The notes beneath the pieces were generated by a model that was not told the DNA's origin, did not search any database, and was given only the letters and a program-made list of their open reading frames with translations. DNA of 64,000 nt from Oegoconia quadripuncta (Eukaryota; Arthropoda; Insecta; Lepidoptera; Autostichidae). Every line of letters begins with the position of its first letter. Position 1 is the stretch's first letter. The position numbers and the translations under genes were made by a program. Where the stretch lies: the NCBI GenBank assembly GCA_949316235.1, contig OX438758.1:10325731-10389730 (forward strand), in the 5' to 3' direction. Positions 31,506 to 43,500 of this stretch are shown in pieces.

Positions 31506-34500
31506 GTTAGTGGTTTTGTTACTTATTCCTCGTTGTAACATTCGGTATCTTGGTATTCGGTATATTCGGTAATTACAATGAAAATTCTATGAGGGTTCAC
31601 TCCTCACGGCATTTAAATCTACAAATTTTAAAGTTCATAATCTAAGAAATCAACTAACCGATTGCATAAAACTTTATACATACTTAGAAGCTGGATAGTT
31701 ATCAACATTATGTTCTTTTAAGATTGTATTGAAACTAAATTGCACTGATTCCTCTGATGATAAGTTCCCCTTAGTATCTGAGATGGGACTATCTTTATTT
31801 TAGTAAAACCTTTTAATTCATAGGTACGAGTAGGTACCCTTGCCTGTCAAATCATCAGCTTGTAGACGTCTCACTAAAGGGACCTTTGAATATTTATTAG
31901 AATTTTAAACAGACAGCTTTAGTCCGGAAGTATCATCTCTAAGTGTACGTATTATAAATAATCAGAATTTTGTATGTGATAGATATTTAATATTTCTATA
32001 AAACAAATTGTACCTACATACCTTCAAGCAATGCAGTAAATAACGCCTTAATCAAGTAGTGTTTCACGAAATCATGAATTATTTTAATCTGTAGTAAAGC
32101 CCTGTCAAATCTAAACATACAAAAATAATCTTTCTGTTTAATATAATATGTATTAACTGTCCACCAACGCCTCTTCAAACCTTTCCAACTCACCTGGGAT
32201 TGATCTGAGATTCTCTTTACCTTGTTAACACACATATTTAATGCAAGAACACATTATCTTTTATTCTATAAGGTAACTTCCTACACATATTTGTAGTTGT
32301 AAAGCAAATAGGTAATTAAATTAGTCATCTCGGGGTAAATGTCAGCCGTGGGCGGTCCGCGACGCGACCTCCTGTGGCTGTGAGCACACCCGACAAACAA
32401 GGCGTCACTTCATTAGGCGCTACGAGCGTTATATAATTTCATAGGTTTTATACTAAGTGAATTTACTAACTTTTAACAGACAAGAACCAAAGTATATAAG
32501 TATAGTATTATTGCCACAATGTATATAAATAGATGGTAATATTAATAAAGGCAGATCATTACGGAAACTGTAGGGTACAGCAATTAGGAGAGAGGATGAC
32601 GATTTGTTTTGTTTTTATATATAAAACAAAATAATGGTAATTATATTTCATTACATAATGTTACGTTACATGGCCTGAACTGATGGCCGGTGGGGCATTA
32701 AAATTCTCGAGTGGAGACCACGCACCGCACGCAAAGCAGCGTAGGAGGTCCACTCACAAGGTGGACAGACGACCTAATAAAGCCCGCCGGAAATCACTGG
32801 TTGCAGGCCGCTTCCAACCGCTCACTCTGGAATTCTATGGGGGAAGCCTATGTTCAGCAGTGGAAGTCCTCAGTTGATATGATGACGTTACATTAAATTA
32901 CATTACAAAGTTGCATTAATTCACATAAAATAGGTTATTGTTTGTCATTTCTAATAAAACCTTCGAAATTAGAAAATACTTAGCTCAAGCCTTTGTTAAA
33001 TAACTTGCTCAAAGGTAATCTATAGAATTCCCAATCAAATCAAGCAAAAGTTCACAAACATCCACAATATTTTTCCGTCGGAGGGCCACAGAGTTCAACA
33101 CAATGTTTGTTTACCTCGCACGTGTATCTATCTATACTTTGAATATACAATCTTATCTATCTCCCCCTCATATTGTAGCACTCCTGGCGCATTCCCTATT
33201 CGTTTTCAATTAGCAAAGTTAAGCAATATCTGGCGCGGTTATAGGTATATTAAATATGAGTGTTTCCGTGCTTCGGAGTACACGTTAAATAGTCGGTCCC
33301 GGTTGTCTTTAATTGAAGGCAGTCGCTATGCCAAATCGGTGGGCCTACGGGACGGCTTAAAAACAATTTTTTTTTTTAAACTATTTCGGACGCACCAATC
33401 ATTTAGTCCCAAACTAAGCAAAGCTTGTGCTATGGATACTAGATAACGGATAAACATACATAAATATTCATATAAACATCCAAGACTCGGGAATAAATGT
33501 TCGTATTCATCACACAAACATTTACCCCTCGCGGGATTCGAACCTGCAACCGTTGGTTTCGCTGATAGGGTCACTATCCACTACACCAATCGGTCGTCTG
33601 TACACAATGACTGTCAGGTGGTCACTAGTATGACATAAATCCACAAATTCGCGTGCATTCTCCTCCTGTCCCAATGAGAGGAGGTTGTATCCCAACTGTG
33701 GGGACGTGTAATGATCTATCTACGCAAAGACTAATTCAGACATACTCGCGTAAACATAGGTCACTCAACATCAAATTAGATAAAGGTATGACTAGCGGGT
33801 AGATTTTGAAAGCAAATATTTTTATTTTGTTTACCAGAGCATAAAAGCAAAATTTATTGTGAAACGAGAAAAGGGTTCGAGGATTGTTTTCTTGGAAGCG
33901 CTTTTCCCATGTGCTGTCGTGACGTCTGGATAGAGAATGGCCACCATTTGATCTGTATCAACACTTTCATTAATCTATGGGTTGATTCAATTACCCAGAG
34001 GTTACACGTGTATCAGCTACGTATTTTCCAACATCCTCAAAATCTGGAACAATGTTTGTTTATCAAATAAAACGATTGTTAACTCATTAGGTTTCTTCAT
34101 AATATTAGACACAGGATATCTACTTAGTGGTATCGCCAGAGGCTTTTCCTAAGGAACATTATAGGGAAACTTGACCCCACGAGGTGTGCTGGTCGATATA
34201 AAACGCTGCTATTAAAAGATTGAATAAAATGGTCGTTACCTACCAAATTTCCTGGATATGAGCCTCTCTTCAGCGTTTCTCTGCACTCCAGAGGTTCACC
34301 GCCCTGGCCAGGGATACTAGGTACTAGGATTCCCAACAGGATATTTCATGTGGAGCAAAGCAAGTAGCGGTTTCGAAGATAGCAGTCGCGATTACAGGGG
34401 GTTTGTCCAAGGACGATCGCGCCACAAGTCCTGGTGATATTGCAAATACTCTGCAGGGTTCACACATCAAGTCTCGCGTAATCGGGAGCCGTTGGATGCT

Positions 34501-37500
34501 CTCGACCCTCGTAATTCAAACCATTTACAACCATTTCTTTCAGTGAGTTAACAACAATGTTAAACAAAAAATAACATAGTAATAAATTACTATACTGGCG
34601 AAACCAAGGATTTAATATTGATTCTAGAGCGAGGGATATCAAAGTGTAGCGGATTCAATCTGCACCAGAAACGGAACTGATTTTGCTACGAGAAACAATG
34701 CAGAAAGCAATAAATTCTCACTGATAGTTTCATATAATAATAATAAATTGAAAATTTAGGAAACCTCTGGAAGACAATGTTAAAGACTGTGTTAAAAGCT
34801 AAATATCATCGAAACGGCTAAACCTTTTTCCATTAAATATGATGAAGAAGAAATAAGCAGTGGTAGAACGAGACACACACTAAAGTCAATTAAACAACGC
34901 TGAACTGAATAACAATGATAAACAACATATATTTTTGTGGCCGAAAAGTGACTTTTTCCTCATGTGGGGTACGGTTGCAGAAAATAGAGTACGAATGTAT
35001 TATATCGGATACCCACCTCTATAACAAGATATTTTATTATGAGCTTTCCGCCCGCGTCTTCGCCCGTGTTGAATTACTTTATCGCGGAGACTTTTAGGAT
35101 GAAAAGTAGGTGCTTAGTATAATGTTCTGCTTAAAATTTTAGCAGAGTCAAAATGTGGCAGTTGCAAAATTTTCGGATCGGTTAAAATGGTAACAAATAG
35201 AGTTACTTTCGCAGTTTATGTATTAGATTTCAATACCTAAAATCACTCTACGATACCGACCTACCATGGGACTGGGACAAAGTTGCGACGGACCACGTAT
35301 CTAAAATGATATAAAACGAACATTGAACTCTACGGCGTTATATGGTCCAGAAGCGTGGGCATAGCACGTTAATTTTGTAAAGGATGTTAAGACAACACAT
35401 CTAAGGGGCGTAAATTTAACTAACAAAACACTCTATCGAGGGGAAGTTTACACCAAAAAGCATCTATATACTTTCACCTGACGACCTGTTTGGTGTAGTG
35501 GTTAAAAATTCTGACTGCTATACCAAAAGGTCGCAGGTTCGAATTCAACCAGGGGCATATGGTTGTATGATGAATACAGACATGTGTTCTCGAGTTATGG
35601 ATGTTTTTCATTTATTTATGTATTTATTTACAACAAAAAAAATGTATTTGTGTCGTTTACCAACTATCTGGTATCCATAATACAAGCCTAGTTGCTTAGT
35701 GTGGAACTAGATGGCGCTGTGTGTATGTGCAAAGATATTTATTTATTTATTTAGTTTTCAACAGCTGCAATGGGCTCACAGTCATCATGTGTGCATATAT
35801 TGCACAAAATTCCTTTTGTTACAGTTACTTTACTCTTTGAGATAAAAGTTGTAACGTCATGTATGTTTATTGGAACAACATCACGTGCAAATAACAAAAG
35901 CGTGTAAACCTACGTATTCTGTAGAAACTCCTAGCAAATGTCACATGTTAAGGGTTGTTACACGCTTGTTATCTCGCCAGTAATTGTGTACTACACCGCT
36001 ACCTTCAGCGCCTCGTGTGGCGCCACTTGATCGCACTTGGCGGGAGGCTTCGGCTTTTCCGCGAACTAACTTCGCGGCAACGATTCTTAGCAATCATTTT
36101 TTTTTGCCAACTGTAGGTAAGTAGGTAACTCTTAAATACTGCCGGGCAAAAATAATAGGTCACCGAAGAATTCTCTAAACAACTTCGAATATTTTTGTTT
36201 TCACTGTTTAACGACACTAGAATGATAGTCCAGTAAAAACACGTAATTAAGTAACTGTGGTGTAACTTCCTATAATCTTATAGTTCGGAAAAGGAATAGA
36301 GTATAGTATAGACTATACCTAAAGCCAACTACAGAATGGTAAAAAACATTGTTATTCTATTACTGTACATACTTAGAATTCCTTAGAATATACTTATAGA
36401 ATTCCTGTAGGTAACTATTGTCAAAAAAATCGATCAAGAACTTCTTTATATTTATGAAGTCATTGATTAATTTTTAGAAAATTGTTTTAGACGAGCGTCT
36501 TCTACAACTCAATGAAGTGCACAGTGGTAACTTTAATTTAATATTGTAGCTTTTATAACTAAATACCTTGTATTTAGTTATAAAAACTTCATAAATATAA
36601 AGAATTCTAAGTATATTCAGTGGTAAATTTATTCTAATAGTCTTATGTTTCATTACTAAAAAAAATTACTGTATCTAAAGCAAGTTACCAATTTCGCTGT
36701 CTGCCGAGATACAGGTTCACACCTAGTTCGGCAGTAGACGCCTATTATTTTAAAGAACATATTTACGAAATGTCAAGTTGTACCTATGTAATAATCTAAT
36801 AATAAAAAATGTAGTGTATGTTATTTATTTTTTGTTATTATTCGTTAGAAAACATTTTTATTCCATCACTGACAGACGGGTACTTTATCTATGAGCAAAA
36901 GATCACGGTCTTTAAGATTACAGGAAGCTAAAAGTGTATTAAATTGGACTATGACGCATGAATTACAATGAAATCAGAGAAATTTATATTAGAATCCTAG
37001 TTACGGTTGGATGAAAACCAAAAAAATGCGATATTCATTAGATTTGTATAGAGTGTGAAAATGCTTAAATTCAATCGAGTTTCGCGTAATAATCTTTCAT
37101 GTAATGGAAATTTCGCCTTATTATTGTAATGGTTTGCTACAGAGATGTCTACGGATTTATCGGAAATTATAGAATACTATTTGCCGCGTGACGACGAGTT
37201 ATTACCACGCAAACGGACCCGCGAGCGGCAGCTAATTAATTACCTGTAAAAGAGCAATTTTTCTAACTAAAAATACAATTACATGCATTAATTCCTTACC
37301 TACCCACACTAAAATCCCCGCCCACTACCTCAGATTGTGGAATCATCGCGTAGGTAAAGACAAACAGACTGTTATAATATAACCTTTATAATTTAATAGA
37401 TTTAATTCTTAAAATAAGCTGGTACCTATTACATACATGGTAAATTCACGAAATTATGGCCGTCCGTAGATTCCCCGCCATGGAAATCATGGACATTTCC

Positions 37501-40500
37501 ACAAGCAAGTGGTTGTGGTGGTGTATGCATAATATATTAGTTAATTAGGCATGACATTTGCCTGTCTACAAGAAATTAAATCAATTTGATATTTATGTCT
37601 AGAAGAATGAAAATGGAATGTGCTAATTTTCATAGAGCGAGAGAGATTCATAGAGAAAAAAATGATCACTTGAAATCGTCAATTATTAATTATTGTGGGT
37701 TCGAGCCAGGACCCGTAGCTCAATAAGGATACGTAAATTTTGAGGAGTAACTTCCTGTAGCACAGATTCTACTAATAAGTTACTATCTATAGTCTTAAAG
37801 TTCGTAATTACTTGCACATGGATAGAGCAATTAATGGGATAAATTTGTCGTTATTTGGCAAAAATTATGAAAAAATTTGGCATCCACGATACATGCCTAG
37901 CCTAGTGTGGATGTTACAGTAAATGTATAATTATGTATGGTCCTTTTTGGTAAATAAACATCTTATCTTATACTACATCTTATCTTATTTCCAAACTCCT
38001 TATTTTCTTTTTGTACATTAAAGCGTTTACAAACAAAATGATGGAACAAAAAAAGCCGGTATGGTTGAGTGGCCCTTATAAGATAGCCTAATAAGGTACC
38101 TACTTAATTTTATTAGGGTTAGGTCAAAAGCATTCAATACTAAATAAATCTCTTTGGGGGACCACTTGTGGCGCAGTCGCATTCAGTTGGCAACGCCGGT
38201 GCTTTCATCATCTATCTTATACTGTTGTTATATGGACTGTTATTCGTAAATGACATTCATATATTTTTTTAAATATACTCCCTCTATGATGGTTCCCTGG
38301 ATTATGAAGTTGATATAAAGAAAACAAATGATATATGACGATTAAAAATATAGATGTAGTAGGTGATCCATGTCAAGAAGTATCACATAAGGACTATGCT
38401 TGCCTTCGGACAGAACCACTTGTCACCCTGAGAAGACTTAACAATTACCATGACAGACTTGATGCTGGCAGAATTCTAAAAAGCAACGCCATTCCTTAAA
38501 AGAATTGAATTCAATACTACTTATTATAATTAACAGCGGAACACTACATACATACTCGTACTGGAAATAATAATAGGGCTTATCCGTCAGTCAGTAGGTA
38601 TATGTCCAAGGTTTTGTCTAACAGTGAACTTCAATATGATATTGATGAGTGTGCGTGATAGATGCATGATCAAATTTATTGATTTGCTGTACTTATATTA
38701 ACTAATTGTCAACAGGGTGCGGAAATGGCAAGTACCTGAGCGTGAATCCGTCCGTGTTCGCGGTGGGCGGCGACCGGTGTACGCGGCTAGCGGCTCACGC
38801 GCGACATCACAGCAATGAGGTATACCTGCCCATGATGCTATACTACAGGAGCTCTAACATTAGTTTGCTTTTCTCGTCATATATATAGTGAATAAGATTG
38901 TAAAAGGCATGGGATCGTGTAGATAAGCGACCCAACTGAACTGTGTGAGCTAGCTAATCTGTCAATCCCAACTAATTAAAATAAATTGTTCTCTTGTGAT
39001 GATTATTATCTGCAAAATCTTCACAATCTCTCGGAGCAAAGTATAAAATTCTCCACTTCGTTGTCTCACGCAACCAAAATCTATCCTCTTTATCCTTTTA
39101 ATGGCCCCACGTAGAGCTCTCATAATGTTAGCGTTACAATCAATCAATAACATTATATTTTCAGAGATAAAATTTACACTTGAAAATAGTCAGTTTTTGA
39201 AGCTACAGGCGTGCAAAATTTACAGTCATCCTTCGAAAAGAAGCCCAAGAAACTCAAAGGTTCTTCTGTTTATATGTTCGATCAACCGAGCAGCTACCTA
39301 CTTCCATGCATTTTTACCACTCAAGTAATCTGGTATTTTATTTTTATTATTTAATTTTATTCGTTTGGAAAACTTACAGCTTGTTATAACTAAGTACATA
39401 GTGCAATTAATTTCAGAAAGCCATTAACAACAAGCCATTAAAAGCATTTCGAGTACAATTTCTTATATTTATCAAAGGTCAAGTTTTGGATGTAAGCAGG
39501 AACCTTATTTAAAAGCTTAATACATTGCCCTTTGAAGGATTTAACAACTTTGTGAAGTCGGCTAACATAAACGGATAACCCACTTTCTTGTATTAAAAGT
39601 ATGCCTATCACTATTTTTAGTGACTAAGATTATATTTTTGTGCATATAACAAATTCTCATAAATGTGTTCAGTAAGATATTAATTTCCTTAAACTTATCT
39701 CTATAAAAGACAGTGGTCCTAATTTATAAACGGCGCGAACGGCGCTTCTGTAGAACCAGAATGGTGTGCATGTCAGCAGGATTTCCCCTCAAAAGTATGC
39801 CATACGACATCAAGCCGTGGAAATAGCTAAAATAACGTGTTGTTCCGATTTTGGTGTCCTTCTTAATTTCCTTGCCCTGACGAGATGTCGACGTGAATAG
39901 GGTTTTTTTTTTATGCACGACGGGTTTGTACTTGACCTCAATCACACCTGATGTTAAGTGAAGATGAGGTCGAAGGTGGAAGCGTACTGGCCCAGAAACC
40001 TCAACACATTTGGGGGACTGTCTATCTTATCTCTGACAACCGGAACACAACAATGCTATTAACATTGCTGCTTGGCGGCAGATTTAGATAAGATGGTGGT
40101 AGCTAGCACGGCGGATAATATAAAATGCCCTACCACCAACCAAACCGAGTACAATGTACCCCGCTGGGGTGTTTACCCTCAATGTTATTTACATTGAGCC
40201 ACGGAGGCGGTTAATAGGGAGGAGGGTCATACTCGTAATAACTCCAAGACCTGTAAGTCATTAAAAACGAACAACCACATTCCAGGTGGTGGTCTGCGAC
40301 AATTTGTGCCTGCCTTTCCGCGACGAATCGTTCGACGCGGTGCTGTCGATCGCTGTTGTGCATCACTTCGCGACCGTGGAGAGGCGCGCTATGGCGCTTC
40401 GGGAACTGGCCAGGGTCACGCGCATCGGGGGCAGACTGCTTCTCACTGTATGGGCGATGGAGCATGAAGGGCGAAATTTTCACTCACAGGTAAAAGCATG

Positions 40501-43500
40501 ATAAATATTTATTTGCTTCACAACAGAATGAGTAACAAATTACATTTTGTAATATGTTGGTATGAAAAAAAAATTGGCCCACGCATTTTAAAGTAATATC
40601 TATTACTATAGGATACGAAATTTAATATTTTGTTAGTAACATTAAAAGTAAAATAAATATTTATCACATAGGTGGAGATTTCTTATTGGCATTGGTTTTC
40701 TATGTTTATTATTCATTTGTTGATTTTGCTGTTAATCTCCCTAAAATAAATAAATAAAATAATAATAAAATAATAATAATTTCACCAGACAAATAAAAAT
40801 TAATGACTTTTGGTCTTTTCCATTAAGTATGCTACAAGCTACTTATAGCTTCTACAGCTCTTAACCTTCCTTCATGCTTAACAAGATTCTCATCAATGTG
40901 ACTACTAACTGCTTTATTGATTTTGATAAGAATAAAACGAATAACGAATAAAACTGTTTTAAAAGGAACAATTGGGAACGCCTAAACCTCCCTCAATCTA
41001 ACCAATTTCTGTTTCAGGACGTATTGATTCCCTGGCACAGGCCAGTTACTCTATGTCCACCAACACCGACACCACGATTCCTGTCCGTCGATAATGATCA
41101 GTAAGTACCACATGTCTACATTTATATACTTACAATATAAAATCGTTTTTATGTACCTATACTAAAAAAACGCATGTTTCTTCATCAGCAACATCGAGCC
41201 ATGGAAGAGCCGCGATGGATCCCCGGGTTCGTCTTCTCTCTCGTCGCCCAACGAAACCTGCTATTCATTTGTAAGACGAGCACTCCAAAAGTTAGCGGGT
41301 CGCCGCTCGTTTTTGCCTTCGTGGGGAATCGCTCGGGTGCCTCCGAGGCCCTGCCTTCGGCCGGAACCACCAGCAGCAGACCTCCCCATCGAACTAAGGC
41401 GATTGGACGAAGCAATGCCACCTAAACTCATCTCACAACCGTCTGAGATATCAACAATTAAATCACGAAGTCTAACTGATATTGCGGACTTAGATCGCCG
41501 CGCTCTCGCCCGATCTAGATCAAGTTTACCCAGCCTGGGTCTAGATGAATGTGATAAGCCTCAACAAGAAACCCCTGCACCCGAATTAATCGAACCCCGG
41601 AAGAAACCAAGACTGGTAAAACAAAAGAAATCTATAAACGAGGATGACGCAGAAGAAGATCTAGACAAACCAACTGACATGAAGAGTTTGGTCGAAGAAA
41701 TGCCTAATTTCAAAATTCATACACAAAGACTACAATCGAAAAAACCAGGTGTATTCAAGCAAACTTCACTCAATGAAGAGTTGATGTCAGTTGAACGCTT
41801 GCGAGAAAAGGAGCGCTTGAGAAAAAATATACAGAAACAAGCGTCTCTCAACGAAGAATACTTATATCGCAGACCAGGTGCCTTGGATTCTATTCGCGAC
41901 TCAATATTTTCTACATCGGCAACTACCGCTAAAAAGTTTCAATCATTAAAAAACGGCCTCACTAGTAAGTTCAAAACGTCTACAACGAATATAGATAAAG
42001 TAACCGTGTTCGTGAGAATGCTTCAAGGTTGGAAGAATCACGGGCCGGTGCCTGAAGTTCCTACGACGCCTTGTGATAATAACTCTGGAAGCGAAAAAAG
42101 TTATCCTGAAAGGCGACATTCTAAAGAAGATGGTTCAGATTCTTCTAAGGATAGCAGTCTGCAAAGCGATACAAGCGTTGACTCAGAGGATAGCTTTGCA
42201 TCTGTGATATACGTTCCCAAGGCAGATGGTTCTGGCGACCCTTTGTCACCTACGCCTCTTTCTCCTGGCCCAACATCTCCAAGACTGAAAGTTTCTTCAG
42301 TGCCGACTTCTCCTAGAATGAAGAGTTCGCCAGGGTTACCATCACCGAGGATAAAACAGGCATTCCCCCTAATCCGACCACCAGCCTCACCAAATGCTGT
42401 TCAAACTCCAGGGTCCGTTAATAAAATTCTTGTTGCTCAGTATAGCCTAAAGAATTATTCGACTTCTACTACTGTCTGTGCAGCAACAGTGAAACCTCAA
42501 TCTAAAAGCCAGCCTAATTCTCCTCCTAAATCAGAATCAGATGAAAAGATTATGAAACCAGATCTACAGCCTATAATAAATAGCAATATTCCTATAGACT
42601 TTTTTGGAGAAATTGATCCAATACCACCAATACAGGAGGAAGAGGAAACGCCAACAGAAATTACAAGAGACCTTATAGCAGAAATAAACAAAGACATCGA
42701 AGAATTGCATAAATTAACGGTTGAAACTAATCAATTTAAACCTCGAGTAATATTACAAGACGTGAAGCCCTATCCAAAAATTACTTTACAAACAGTGGCA
42801 GAACTGCCAGAAATCCCTCAATTTAAACCTAAAGAGTTAATCAAGACACGAAATACTGATACATTAGATTCTCGAAGTGCTGATAAAAAGCGAAAAGAAA
42901 GAATCCGTCAAATAAAAGAAATGTTGAACAAAGGTATTCCTGGAGCAAGTATTGGTAAACGACCACCTATTTCCATATTACGTAATGCGTATAAAGCGGA
43001 GCCCATTGCTAAAAGTCATCCCAAATTGATGACTTTGGAGCTGTTCAACCCAGTTACAGATGACATGGATAGCGACTCTAGCGGTGTGTCTTCTCCAGAT
43101 TCAGTTGACAGCGTCATAAGTGTCGTACCAGAAGAACTCCGGAAAACAGCAATGGAAAAAGGTAATATTTATTGACAATAATCACCATCACCGTCCACAC
43201 CATTGGGAGACAGCCCAGTCTCTCAGGGAAAAGAAATAGACCATAATCTACCAAGTCAGTGTTTCAGTGTCCATACAACCGGGACCGACTTGCCTTCCGA
43301 AGCACCGAAACACTCGTATTAAATTGCCATTAACGGTCATTCCTCTCGACTGGCAATAATTCATGGGTTTAATTATTTTCATATATCTACTATCTTGAAA
43401 GGCGTGGAGAGGAGTGAGGCCTTTGCTCAGCAGTGGACAGTATGGGCTCCTAATAATAATAATAATCTACTATACGTAGTTGAAGGTATGTCACTGGATA

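Larger units (their letters stand above)
38820..40285 (+). other. TRMT9B intron 2, mostly LINE and SINE
   Basis: Holds the LINE pieces at 39165-39310 and 39345-39900 and the type III SINE at 39902-40213, all in reverse orientation to the gene. Confidence 0.7.

Noticed and set aside
31149..31541. 130-codon Arg-rich ORF on the - strand opposite TRMT9B exon 1
   Set aside because: It is the complement of a GC-rich Ala/Gly coding exon whose + strand frame has splice sites and family homology; the ORF has no domain.
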